Assembly (NCBI GenBank): GCA_026874595.1
Contig: CM049320.1
Coordinates: 42,790,714-42,854,713, forward strand
Source: Sipunculus nudus
Lineage: Eukaryota; Annelida; Sipuncula; Golfingiida; Sipunculidae
Direction: 5' to 3'
DNA length: 64,000 nucleotides
Part shown: in pieces, positions 41,215 to 52,353 of the stretch
How the letters are laid out: every line of letters begins with the position of its first letter
Numbering within the stretch: the stretch's first letter is position 1
Translations under genes and position numbers: made by a program
Notes under the pieces: generated by a model
Databases searched by the model: none
What the model was told of the DNA's origin: nothing
Seen by the model: the letters and a program-made list of their open reading frames with translations, nothing else

Positions 41215-41461
41215 TTTGAGTATAAATTCAGTCAAGTCATTTTCAAAACGGTGTCTCTACAGAATTTCAAATTGTGAAGATCGCAAAATTTTGCAACTTG
41301 ATGTGTTTCCATACATGATGTATAGTCTAGCTTTTACCAGATATCTTAGGAACTGCCGCAGCTTTCAGTTTCAAATTTCACTGGAATATTGATCATGTGA
41401 CTGCTAAATGATTTTGACCTATGCCACCTATGTTGACCTATTTTCTGCAGGTTGTGATGGA

Positions 41462-42913
41462 AGTTTTGCGAAATGAAGTTTTGCGGATACTATGTTTTTG
41501 ACCAGGTTCCGCTGCTGCCGCCGCGTTCGTTTCCGGAGAACTCCTCTGAGACTACTGGACGGATTTTTCCGAAACTTACACAAATTATCAGGTCACATGT
41601 GAACTGCTGCCTAACCAAGTGACCTTGACCTCTAACCTTTCCTCTTTGCCCAGCGTCCGTTTGTGCGTCTGTTTCCACACATAAACCCACATATCTCAGG
41701 AACTGTTTGACCGATCAGGAAAAAATTTTTACACAAATGTAGCCCTGGGATAGCTTTATAACATACACAACAAAAGGTGGTGCCACCTGCAACCATGTTT
41801 GCACAGTGTCCATCTGTTTGTCTGCCTTGGGTTAAAATCACTCATATCTCTGCAGTGATTTGACTAATTCACTTAAAATTCGGCATGCATATACATCCTG
41901 GATAGCTTTCTTGATTTTATGACAGGTGGCGCCACCTTCATTCATGTTAACGCTGCAGACATCCAAGCTCATATCTCGGGAACCGTTTGACCAATCAGGA
42001 AAAAAATTTTACACAAATGTAGCCCTTGGATAGCTTTATAACATACACAAAAATGGTGGCGCCACCTGCAGCCGTTTTTGCACAGTGTCCATCTGTTTGT
42101 CTGCCTTAGGTTAAAATCACTCCTATCTCTGCAGTGGTTTGACCAAATTAACTGAAATTTGGCATGCTTATACATCCGGCATAGCTTTCTTGATTTTATG
42201 ACAGGTGGCACCACCTACATTCACGTCACGCTGTAGACATCCATGCTTATATCTCTGGGCTTGTTCAACCAATCAGGAAAAAACTCAAATGTAGCCCTTG
42301 GATAGCTTTATAACATACACAGAAATGGTGGCGCCACCTGCACCCATTTTTGCACAGCGTCCATCTGTTTGTCTGCCTTGGGTTAAAATCACTCATATCT
42401 CTGCAGTGGTTTGACCAAATTACCTGTAATTCAGGATGCGTATACATCCTGGATAGCTTTCTTGATTTTATGACAGGTGGCGCCACCTACATTTACGTTC
42501 ACGCTGCAGACATTATTGCTTATATCTCTGGAACCATTTGACCAATCAGGAAAAATGTTTTACACAAATGTAGCCCTTGGATAGCTTAATAACATACACA
42601 AAAAAGGTGGCGCCACCTGCAGTCATTTTTGCACAGTGTCCATCTGTTTGTCTGGTGTGGGATAAAATCACTCATACCTCTGCAGTGGTTTGACTTTTCC
42701 ACATGAAATTTTGCATATGTATACATCTTGGATAGTTTCTCGTTCAGATAACAGGTGGCGCCACCTACAATCATGTTTATTAGGCAGAGAGTCATTCTAA
42801 TATGTAACATAGTAACTCTATATCCTCTTGCCACTCAATCCATGCCTCACTTTACCCGTCCTTCTCAGATTTTGGCGGATACACGTAGTCGCTTGTCGAC
42901 TCTCCGTATTCTA
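41462..42913 (+). mobile_element. family A HINE-like element, second copy in the D array, 5' end lost
   Basis: The right junction (CTAG then TTTGAGTATAAATTCAGTC) is identical to that of the copy at 39,746, while the left junction is broken: the D unit stops at GTTGTGATGG and family A resumes at GAAGTTTTGCGGATAC. The matching insertion point argues that the D unit with A inside it was duplicated, followed by a deletion. Confidence 0.7.
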
Positions 42914-43387
42914 GTTTGAGTATAAATTCAGTCAAGTCATTTTCAAGATAGCATCTCTACAGAACTTCAAATTGTGTAGATCGCAAATTTTGGCAACTTG
43001 ATGTGATTCTATACATGATGTATTGTCTTTTACCAAATATCTTAGGAACTGTTGCAGCCTTCAGTTTCAAATTTCATAGGAATATTGATAATGTGACTGC
43101 TAAATGATTTTGACCTGCAGGTTGCGCCACCTGTATTGAGCTACATTTGCTGTGGGTGAAAATTGCTCATATCTCAGGAGCATTGTTCTGAAATTGGCAT
43201 GTGCATTTATCTTGGAAAGTTTTCTGTAAAACCAGACAGGTCGCGCCACCTATCTTGTGCAATATAGAACACTGTCCATTTGGAAAGGAATTAATGGTTT
43301 TTTCACATTCACTTTTTTTCTTTTTTTAATCACCCACCATCATGCACAGTAATTCACAGAGTGAACATTAGACCCCTGGGTCTCTTG

Positions 43388-44791
43388 TTCCTTATTACGT
43401 TAGAAAATGGTTTCAGGTCACAATGTTCACATATGATAATATACTCTATCAGATTTAGTTTATGCTCTATTGAAAATGGAAAATTTTTGTTACAGTATTT
43501 TATGTCAGATAATAAATTAGTATTATTATACTTCAGCTCAGCTGCACTTTCTTCCTTAAATTCTATAAATAACAGGGTTTCATACATTACCAGTTGGTAT
43601 TCTACACACATATCACAGTCACATAGTTGAAATACTGATATTTTTACAAATATTTGATCATGAGAGGCATCATACAAGTAAATCATAAAGTGCACACAGG
43701 ACTGTTAACATGACCATTAGAATTTTATACAAATATTCTCAAAATTATTTTCAGGTCAGCTTTCTGGACTTTCACTACATTTTGGATTTTGTTTTGTATT
43801 ACAAGAGATTACAATGAATAAAGTGCACTTTCAAATGTGTCCACAAAGTGATGTATTGCTGTGAAAGTGTGGATGTTCATATTGTGAGGTATTGCATTCT
43901 TTCTTAACATGTGTGAAATTGAGTGTTAATGTTGGTATCAAATTATTGTCTAGAAACAATAATAATGAGATTTATGATATTGTTTCTTCCTCATCCAATC
44001 AACAGTGTGTATACCTGATTTGAAAAGGGAACATTAAATCAGTTTTACTTAATCTTTTATTTTAGTTTATAAAATTTAAGCAAGTACATTGAACTGAAAC
44101 TCCAATGTACAAAACTTTTTTCAAAAAGTTATCTAAGGAATAATCTCAGAGATGCCATATTGTACCAATATGGATGTTTTTGTGATTTATCTTAAAAATT
44201 ACATTTTCTTTTGAATTCAGTATGAAAATATTAAAGTTTAAAAAAAAATCATTACTTTGTATAATCTGACATGATATGAGCCAAATTAAGGATATTTAAG
44301 TTTGCAACTTCTAATTCTGTATTAACTTATATTATCAGATTTTGTATAAATTTGTACAATTAAAAAATATTGAATATGATTGAAAAAATTTAGTCTTTTC
44401 AGACATGCTTTTATTATTCTCTTGATAAAAATTGATATGCTGAAAAAAAGGGTTCAGTATAAACATGAAATCATTATTAACCTGCATAAGCAAAAAGTGA
44501 TCAGTTCTGTCCATATGAAATTGTTCATCTTTAAATATTTCATATCAACATAGTATCTCAAACAGTTATTGCTTTTGTCATGGCAATCAATTGTAAGAAT
44601 ATTTGGGTGGCAATCATAGATTTAGTATCTGATTATCACCAAATAGCAGGAAAATCATTTAGCACTGCCATTACTTCTAAGCTTTTTAAATGCTAATATA
44701 TGTGAAAATAAAGAAAATTAGAAATAACAATATTTGCATTCGTGTAAATTTTACAAAATGCAGCTGAGTGCCGTGACCCATGGGTCCCTTG
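43388..44791 (+). mobile_element. decayed family C 3' half
   Basis: The stretch around 43,770-43,880 (TTTTGTATTACA...GTGTCCACAAAGTG) matches, with many changes, the unique 3' half of family C at about 4235-4330. It ends with CAGCTGAGTGCCGTGACC, the GACCCATGGGTC palindrome and CCTTG at 44,791. No 5' half is visible. The family D element lies directly upstream and may have landed in it. Confidence 0.55.
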
Positions 44792-44970
44792 TTTTTCAAG
44801 GGTTTGTATATTTTGTAATGTACCTTTTACATTTATGTTTCCATAGTGAAGGTGAGTGTATACAGTGTACGGCAATAAAACAAGTGACTGGTATTTAATC
44901 CATTGTAATTTGTGATTTGATGATACAAAGGGATAAGGCAGATCCTGATGTTCTGTACCTCATCTATTAG

Positions 44971-45117
44971 GCACTCAGGTCAAACTTTGTGATATCAGCC
45001 AGGGCGTGTACAGGGCTCAGTGTGTACCATGTCCAGAAGGGTACTTCCAGGCAGGCAAACACTTCACAACTGATATGTTTTCATGTGGCAGATGGAAATC
45101 CTGCCTGTATGACAGAG
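44971..45117 (+). CDS. TNF receptor superfamily member, exon 2 (cysteine-rich ectodomain)
   Basis: Acceptor TCTATTAG, donor GACAGAG|GTATGT, 147 bp, phase 1 to phase 1. The exon encodes TQVKLCD, then QCVPCPEGYF, a phrase typical of TNFR cysteine-rich domains (C-x-x-C-P-x-G-x-Y/F), followed by SCGRW and SCLYD. Five cysteines in all. Phase-1 joining with exon 1 restores a glycine (G|GC). A symmetrical 1-1 exon of this sort can be gained or skipped without frame loss. The ORF is open only in this frame across the exon. Confidence 0.88.
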
Positions 45118-45756
45118 GTATGTTGATAAAACAGCTAATGGAAATACTGTCTGTATGAATATTTAAGCCTTGACATTTTGCTATGCATGCATGTTTTTCT
45201 TTCATTTATCATATGTATTGAACCAGTGGTGCCCCCTTAGCCTTTCTTTTCATATTTGGCTTGTATAATGGTTGTTTTGAGACAACAAATATCGATCTTC
45301 AGACAGAATCATCCCATCAATCAGGCATTCTTCCCTTGAGGAATCAAGAATTGTGCTTTAAACAGATGCATTTTCTTGTCTTCCTTCCATGTTTTAACAA
45401 AGTTGCCAATCAGTTTTCTCAAACATGTCACAGATAGTTGTAAAATTTCAGGCCATGTAATGTTGGTCATTTGAGCATCATGCCCCACGTGTCATTTGTT
45501 ATTATAAAGAAATCAGTTGAGCTGTTGCAGCAGAAACGTTTCCTATTTGCAGTGCACAGATGAAGTACTTGTATACCAGTATCTACAGTTGGTTGATGGT
45601 TTATTGACACAAGTTAAAATCTTGTTTCAGTATAAGCATGTTCAGATTTTTAACAAAATGCAAACTCAATATCTTTTATGTTAATATGCATTAGATATTT
45701 GTCAGAAGAAGAATACAAAGACTTATTTACATGTGGTGTACTGTTTACCTCTAAAG
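45118..45756. other. intron between exons 2 and 3
   Basis: No repeat family recognised. It ends TTTACCTCTAAAG, a short but acceptable acceptor. Confidence 0.6.
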
Positions 45757-45891
45757 GTTGGAGAATAATAAAGAACGGGACATCGCGTCAGGATCGCAAG
45801 TGTGTGTGTGACCAGAGCCGAGGCTACTATGAGGAGAGTGACGTGTGTTACCGGACCCGTTGTCCAGCAGGGGAACAAGTTGATGAGTTTG
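45757..45891 (+). CDS. TNF receptor superfamily member, exon 3 (cysteine-rich ectodomain)
   Basis: 135 bp, phase 1 to phase 1, joined as GG|T (glycine). It encodes WRIIKNGTSRQDRKCVCD, then RGYYEESDVCY and TRCPAGEQVDEF. RQDRKCVC...GYY is the classic linker between the last cysteines of one TNFR repeat and the first of the next (compare the R-D-T-V-C-x-C pattern of vertebrate members). One N-glycosylation sequon (NGT). The last 31 bases of the exon and its donor TTTG|GTAATA are the founder of the 51-52-bp minisatellite that follows directly, so several near-identical donors compete downstream. Confidence 0.88.
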
Positions 45892-46272
45892 GTAATACAG
45901 CTAACTTTATATTGTCCAGCAGGGGAACAAGTTGATGAGTTTGGTAATACAGCTAACTTAATATTGTCCAGCAGGGGAACAAGTTGATGAGTTTGGTAAT
46001 ACAGCTAACTTTATATTGTCCACCAGGGGAACAAGTTGATGAGTTTGGTAATACAGCTACTGTTATATTTTCCAGCAGGGGAAAAGTTGATGAGTTTGGT
46101 AATACAGCTACCTTTATATTTTCCAGCAGGGGAAAAGTTGAAGTGTTTGGTAATACAGCTAACTTTATATTGTCCAGCAGGGGAAAAGTTAATGAGTTTG
46201 GTAATACGGCTATCTTTATATTGTCCAGCAGGGGAACAAGTTGATGAGTTTTGTAATACAGTAACGTTATAT
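45861..46272 (+). repeat. 51-52-bp minisatellite carrying the exon 3 splice donor
   Basis: Eight units start at 45,861, 45,913, 45,965, 46,017, 46,069, 46,120, 46,171 and 46,222. Unit 1 is the end of exon 3. Each unit has TCCAGCAGGGG (CCACCAGGGG in one), GTTGATGAGTTTG or a near version, then GTAATAC, so a donor and a possible AG acceptor recur in each. Units 1-4 are 52 bp; later ones lack a base in the GGGGAACAAG segment. Unit 8 has TTTT before GTAATA. Overlapping ORFs across this tract are repeat read-through. Confidence 0.9.
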
Positions 46273-46275
46273 TGT

Positions 46276-46435
46276 GTGCATATATTTTTTAAATCTCATA
46301 GTAAAGTGAGACTGATAAATGTCTGTGCATATATTTTTAAAACTCAAAGTTAAGTAAGACTGATATTTGTGTGTGCATATATTTTTAAAATCTCATAGTA
46401 AAGTGAGACTGATATTTGTCTGTGCATATATTTTA
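46276..46435. repeat. 49-bp tandem repeat, about 3.3 copies
   Basis: GTGCATATAT occurs at 46,276, 46,325, 46,373 and 46,422, with intervening TCTCATAGTAAAGTGAGACTG. It begins where the previous minisatellite ends and stops about 40 bp before exon 4. Confidence 0.85.
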
Positions 46436-46472
46436 ATTAACTAGATTCCTGTATTTAGTTTGCTTTTTACAG

Positions 46473-46545
46473 GTGATTGTGAACCATGTCCCAGGTACAC
46501 ATACAAATCATCCCAAGGCTTCCACGGGTGTATTCCTGTTACACA
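46473..46545 (+). CDS. TNF receptor superfamily member, exon 4 (cysteine-rich ectodomain)
   Basis: Acceptor TTGCTTTTTACAG, donor ACACA|GTGAGT, 73 bp, phase 1 to phase 2. It encodes GDCEPCPRYTYKSS and FHGCIPVT, another C-x-x-C-P start of a TNFR repeat with three cysteines. The short length and change of phase mean exons 4 and 5 must be used together to keep frame. Confidence 0.85.
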
Positions 46546-46658
46546 GTGAGTATTGTACAGTGATCATAGTAAACCACCAGCCCTTCACCTGCTGACTGAA
46601 CTGCATATCACCATGTTTTATAACGGTTTGCAGTCCAGTGTTTTACCAGTGGACACAT

Positions 46659-46750
46659 TAGACACTATGAAACTAGACACTATGAAAGTAGACACTATGA
46701 AACTAGACACTGAAACTACTAGTAGCACTATGAAAATAGACACTATGAAG
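46659..46750. repeat. GACACTATGAAACTA 15-bp repeat
   Basis: About six imperfect copies. An isolated further copy sits at about 47,194-47,216, right after the inverted-repeat element, as if that element had landed within the same tract. Confidence 0.8.
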
Positions 46751-46826
46751 ATTTTTTGAAAACTACAGGATTATGACCACCAGCCTTGTCCTTTGTTTTG
46801 TAACAGTTTAATAACTTTAACCTACA

Positions 46827-47194
46827 CTAGGGTAGTAGGTGGCATCATCATACATGCAAATTAGCTAAAGTTAAGTTCTAGGCTAGTCCAAGTCCAAGTC
46901 CATGCTCCATGAGCCTGAGTGAACAAAATCAAGTCAAAGTCTAGGTCATTTATACAGCATGATTAAAAAGCATATTAGCTTAGTTTTTTTGTGTCTGGTG
47001 AAATTAGATCACTGTGGCCTATATTCTTAGAGTTTCAGGGGTATGTTTGAGCACCCCAGAAATAATGCAATATACACACAAATTGCCAGATTCCTCAGGA
47101 AAGGCTTGATTGATTGTCATCAAATTTGGTGTGCTTATGGGTCTTGATTAACTTTAGCTAATTTGCATGTATGATGATGCCACCTACTACCTAG
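46827..47194. mobile_element. MITE-like element, 47-bp terminal inverted repeats
   Basis: Left arm 46,827-46,874 starts CTAGGGTAGTAGGTGG; right arm 47,148-47,194 is its reverse complement ending CACCTACTACCTAG, with one base difference. The 273-bp interior carries a fragment resembling the C' element core (ATTAGATCACTGTGGCC). ACA occurs on each outer side and may be a target duplication. Confidence 0.65.
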
Positions 47195-47402
47195 ACACTA
47201 TGAAACACTATGCTGGGAACAAATTTCTGCCAGTGGTTCTGGTACATTTATTTTCACATGATATAAATTCAACAATAGCACAGACCATTAAATTTCCAGA
47301 GATCTAGTCCAGGGGTAGGGGGTCCGATATTTTGTGTTGCAGGTCTGGTCTAGACAAAAATTGCAGACTGGACCATTCCAAGTGGTCCAGTCCTCACCTC
47401 TA

Positions 47403-47550
47403 ACTGATACCTCAGAAAAACCCCAGATGTTGATACCTCAGAATACTACAGATGTTGATACCTCAGAAAACTACAGATGTTGATACCTCAGAAAAACCAC
47501 TTATGTTGATACCTCAGAAAAACCACTGATGTTGATACCTCAGAAATAAC
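47403..47550. repeat. 25-26-bp tandem repeat, six copies
   Basis: Repeated GATACCTCAGAAAA followed by CCACTGATGTT or CTACAGATGTT. Confidence 0.9.
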
Positions 47551-47589
47551 TCTGATCCTTTTGTTGTTCCATCTATGGAAATATAAGAC

Positions 47590-47905
47590 GCAATAAGATT
47601 TCTGTTTATTTACATTATGTGAAAGCTAACATAAATTAAGATGAAATAAGATTACCATCATTTACTTTATATGACAATGAATATAAAGTAAGATCAATTA
47701 AGATTTCTTTTTTCTTTAACTTATATAACAATTAACATAAAATAAGACACAAGAAGATTTCTATTTGTTTATCTTAAATATGACAATTTACATAAAGTAA
47801 GATTAAATAAGATTTCTGTTTATTTTTCTAATATGGAAAAGTTAATAATAAGTAAGATGCTACAAGATTTCTATTTATTTCTATTTCATATATAACAATT
47901 AACAT
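47590..47905. repeat. about 52-bp AT-rich tandem repeat, six degenerate copies
   Basis: AAGATTTCTGTTTATTT or a variant recurs near 47,597, 47,648, 47,700, 47,754, 47,808 and 47,861, with a shared AACATAAA-TAAGAT tail. Confidence 0.75.
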
Positions 47906-48147
47906 AAGGTTGCAGTCCTGTGTGTTAGATATAGCATCACAGTTATAACTAAATTGGATACTTAAAATGTTTGTTTGTCCAAATATAAAATCATAGGCGT
48001 CATATCATCACATACAATTTTGATGTATTTTGACAATGCAATAAAAACTTATTAACAAACTCTCTTTTACTATCAGTTTTCTGTAACAAATCTTTAACAC
48101 ATCAGGAAATAAGTAACACAGTGAAGACGTGCTGCTTTTGTTTTCAG

Positions 48148-48212
48148 TTGTGAAGATAATGGGTGGATAGAGATTGCTCGTTACAACAAAACCCATGATG
48201 CTGTTTGTCAAA
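48148..48212 (+). CDS. TNF receptor superfamily member, exon 5 (end of cysteine-rich ectodomain)
   Basis: Acceptor TTGTTTTCAG, donor GTCAAA|GTAGGT, 65 bp, phase 2 to phase 1. It encodes HCEDNGWIEIARYNKTHDAVCQ in two parts: a cysteine, a hydrophilic stretch with a glycosylation sequon (NKT), and a closing cysteine in a T-H-D-A-V-C pattern comparable to the T-x-D-x-x-C end of TNFR repeats. This is the last cysteine-bearing exon before the membrane. Confidence 0.85.
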
Positions 48213-50823
48213 GTAGGTATCCTGTTTTTATTTGTTGAATTTATGAACTTTCATTTAAAAGTAGATTACCTGATATATCATTGAGTAGGGATAAAGTCAA
48301 GTTGTTTTAGATTTTTTAGCTCAGCTGACTATAAGTCATCTGAGCTATAGTCGTGGTCCATTGTCCGCCGTCCGTCTTTCTGTCTGTCCGTCCGTCTGTC
48401 TGTCCGGATGTCCGTCCGTAAGACTGACACGTTTCGACACCATTGGACCTACGAATCTGAAATTCGGCATACAGTTAGATGTCCCCAAAATCTCCTACCA
48501 TGCCAAAAATTGGGTCAATATGACTTTGTTCCTTCCAGATATTAAGGAAAAACCTCCATTTTTTATTAGAAATCTATTTTCACACTTCAGGACTGCCTAA
48601 TATCAAAACCACTCATCTTGTTTTCTTTATTTTTACCATAAATATTCCTCTATATGGTTCCTATGTACATGCCAGAAATTAAGTCAGTATTATTAAATTT
48701 AAAAAAGTTATGGGCCCAAACATAATGGACTTTGTAAAAAAAATGAGGAAAGATATTTTGTCACTTAAGACCAAAAGTGTTAAAGGTAGGAATTTGTTTT
48801 CAGTAATACAACTTTGATTGATCAAAATTTAATTGTATACCAAAAATGAGATAAAAATCTGTTAAATTTTTTTTAATATTGGCAAAAATATAAAAATGGT
48901 ACCTTAAATTTTGCCCAAGTTTGACCATGGCACATTTTTTTCCTGTAACAGCTGTGAATTTAATTTTCAAAGCATGTTTTTGTTACCATTTCAACTGTAA
49001 AAACAGGAAATTTGAAACCAGTTGATCAAAAACTGTAGATTTTATTCAAGTTTTCAAGCACCATGTCACATATTGTTTACATCAAGCTAGTGTTATGCAG
49101 TTTACCAGAGCTCAGCTCCCCAGCTTCAGCTCTAAGTTCCTTAAATTTTGCATACAGTTAGATGTCCCCCAAATCCTCTACCATACTAAAAGTTTGGTCA
49201 CTAGGACTGCATTCCTTCGAGATATTAAGAAAAAACTTCATTTTTCCATTAAAACCCCATTGTTACACTTAAAGATTGCCTAATATCAAAACCACTGATC
49301 TGACTTTGAGCATATATACTATACATATTTTTCTATACATTCACTATGTATATGCCAGGAATAATGTCATTATTGTGTAATTGTTTTAAGTTCTAGGCCC
49401 AAACATAATGCAAACTGTAAAAAATCAAGAAATATATTTACTCTCTTAACATGAAAATTGCTGAAGGTAGACATTTTTTGCCAGGGATATAACATTATTT
49501 AATCAAGATTCAATTGTATTCCCAAAATTAGTTCTGAATTTTTCAAATTTTATAAGTTATTAGCATAAATATAAAATCAGTACCTTAAATTTTGCCCAAC
49601 TTTGGCCATGGCATGTTTTTTTCTCTGTAAGCACTGTTGATTTAATTTTCATATCTTGCACACGTAAGGATTTTAGCTTCTAAATTCTGAAGTTATAAAA
49701 GGAATTGGTCAAAAACTAGCTTTTATGAAAGTTTTTATGAGACCATATCACACCTTGGCTGTACTGAAGCCCCTGTTTTATGTCCCCACATTGACCTTTC
49801 AGGCCAATTATGCATGCTTGAAGTGAGGCACTCTGCAGCCAGCCAGCTCTTGGGTGGCTTCAACTGGATCTAACTGTCCAACCCCCTCCACTAGTATTTG
49901 TTTAGGCCATAAACAAACAATAAACTTTTTTTTAATTCTTGGTTTATGATAAGAATAAATGGAAAAGGAATTTATAGTTAATGATTTACAGGGGAGTACC
50001 TTGCAATTACTCATCATTTATGGATCTTCCATGGATGGCCAAAATTGTATTTCAAATGACACCATGCAGTCACCATTGGGTATTTTTCATTTCAACGATA
50101 AAAATGAAAAATAAATAATTAAAATAAATTGTTGTTTACTATTAGGGATTATATGAAGCAAGATAATGATAGACAAGGATGCAGTTGATTATATTAAATT
50201 AATCTAAATTTCCAGGTCTTTTCCAGGTGTTTAACTTGTTGGTTTATATTTATTACAAAATTAAAATAATAAATAAATGTGTCAAAAATTAAAATATTAC
50301 TCAGACAAGTGCTCATTAAAGATTATAATTTGTTTGACTTATAACTCTTGGTTGTATCAGTTGTTACATGATACTGGCTAAATAATCAAAATTTATATTG
50401 CTGGTCCTTTATTTCAGTTCATAAAATTAAACATTCCCAACTCCAGTTTGCTCCAAGTATGATATATTGGGTGTTTTGATCCTTGGATTAATTTAACACA
50501 TGTATTAGTTTTATAGCTGAGAATACTTTTCTTTTTTTCCTGATACCATTTAAAAAAATATAAATATTCAAATTTTTCCTGTTAGTGCTGTGGATTTAAT
50601 TTTCATAGCATGTACACATTAACATTTCATCTGTTAAAATCTGAAATTTGAAACCAATTGATCAAAAACTGCAGATTTTATTCAAGTTTCCAGGTACCAT
50701 GTCTTCATTGTTTACATCAGATCAGTATAAATGCAGTGTACTGGGCAGTAACATAACACCTTCAGGTCTGACCTACTGCCACTGTGAGTGTCTGGGTCAG
50801 GCTGGGTCAGGCAGTAATTACCA

Positions 50824-50918
50824 GAGTTTCTCTCTTTCTCTCTCTCTCTGGCAGTCTAGGTCTCTCTTTCTCTCTCTCTCTCTCTCCTCTGCTTTTTCTC
50901 TTTCTTTCTCCATCTTTC

Positions 50919-50967
<49 letters not shown>
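50824..50967. repeat. CT microsatellite / long pyrimidine tract
   Basis: Almost uninterrupted CT and CTTT repeats; gives Ser/Leu-rich or Arg/Glu-rich spurious ORFs on the two strands. Confidence 0.95.
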
Positions 50968-50971
<4 letters not shown>

Positions 50972-51490
50972 AATTGCCAATTGCCTCCCTTCCTCCCTCC
51001 ATCCCATTCTGTTGACAGGTACTATAAACTAGATACATTAGCTATAAATGTTGATGCAATTTAGAAATGCGAATCAACTGAAACATTCATAATAACATGT
51101 ATGTTATATTGTAAATTTATAGTAACATTCAGAAACTTGGATTAAAATTATGTAATGAAAAAAAGGAATAAATGCAAATATTGTTAATTTTTTCTTGGCT
51201 CAGTAGAATGGGGAAAAAATTATTTGCTTTGTTTCTCCATCTTTCTGTCTGTTTTAAATATTTAATGTTCATGAATAAACTTTTTTTTATAAGCACTGTT
51301 GAATTAAATTTCATATCTTGTATGTATATGCAAGGGTGTTGTAACTCTCACCATCCCCTTCTTCATCCCACTGAGGCTTTGCTCTTTGGCACTGTGAACA
51401 ATAGTTCTATGGCTATAGCATAAAATTTGATAATTAAAGAAAATATCTACAGAGAGACAGAGGCATTGTAACTCTGATCATAACACAACA

Positions 51491-51506
51491 CCCCCCCCCC
51501 CCCCCC
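51491..51506. repeat. poly-C tract
   Basis: Sixteen C in a row; similar poly-C runs lie near 12,268 and 35,401 inside other element copies. Confidence 0.9.
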
Positions 51507-52353
51507 AACCCCCCATCAAGTCATTGCTCCTGAGGAATGGGGACGTTATCGCAACTGTATACATATCATAAAATTGATAAAAAAAGGTTTACCAAATAAA
51601 TTGGATCTCATCAGACAAATGTGTAAACTGTTGAACTGTCAACAGCTTATCAAAAAGGTAACCAATGGAAAGGCATGGTCAGGTCTCAAATATTATTTGC
51701 AACATTTTCTTCAATCATATAAACCAACCATGGCCCAGATTACCTCTTCCTCTCAAACATTATCTACATTTCATCATATTTTTAAGATTTTAACCTTCCA
51801 GGTGGTTCAGTACTGTTGACCATTTGTCCATAGGTACCTATGTACATGCTTGAAATTATGTCAATATTGTGTAATATGTAGACGTGAGAGGCATCAAAAT
51901 AATGCACCTTGTCAAGACCGATCTTGTCAAGATATTATGTCATACAGTCACAAATTCATAAATCCCCTCATCAGCATAGTTAATCATAACCTTGTATCTG
52001 TCAAATTGAACTCTTGCAGTTTTCGGTACACTATAGATCCTTCAACAAATAGCCTTATCATCATTATACCACTGCTTAGCATACTGTCATTGCATTCATA
52101 TTTGCTCAAATAAATTGCTTTTTTCGACCCCTCCCAAATAAATAAAAAATAAATCACTATATTTTACTCCATATTAATCCATCTGTCATGTTATTTCATA
52201 TATTATTTACTCACATATTACATTATATTCCTTTATAAAAGCCCAACATGACCATGATATTCTAAGCTTTATCTACTCAGTATAGTATCACAATGGTCAT
52301 ACATTTATAGTCCAATCATGATCAGCTGAGCGCCGTGACCCATGGGTCCCTTG

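Larger units (their letters stand above)
38094..43387 (+). mobile_element. family D HINE-like element with 339-bp core units
   Basis: The 5' end contains GTTCACCTGTGAAC, itself a hairpin, followed by a GTC/CCGTC-rich tract. Core units of 338-340 bp follow; their GGTGGCGCCACC boxes start at 38,254, 38,593, 38,932, 39,270 and 39,610. The 3' end has TTCACAGAGTGAAC (inverse of the 5' end), the hairpin AGACCC-CT-GGGTCT and CTTG at 43,384-43,387. Two core units carry a family A insertion each (39,746-41,214 and 41,462-42,913). ORFs of 63-65 codons repeated at 38,728, 39,066 and 39,396 are core-unit translations and not genes. Confidence 0.65.
48315..52353 (+). mobile_element. family C HINE-like element in intron 5
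   Basis: 5' end TTTTTAGCTCAGCTGACT with GTCC/GTCT microsatellite (48,362-48,418), core units, a diverged unique half, and a complete 3' end CAGCTGAGCGCCGTGACC, palindrome and CCCTTG at 52,353. At about 4 kb it is the longest apparently uninterrupted copy here; extra length comes from 50,400-51,800, including a CT tract and poly-C. Confidence 0.65.

Noticed and set aside
45802-46353. Plus-strand ORFs running through exon 3 into the intron
   Set aside because: Two of the three forward frames stay open only because the 52-bp unit lacks stops; the cysteine-rich frame ends at the donor at 45,891. Retained only as the microexon idea.
50648-51064. 138-codon Ser/Leu-rich ORF
   Set aside because: It comes from the CT microsatellite inside a family C element.
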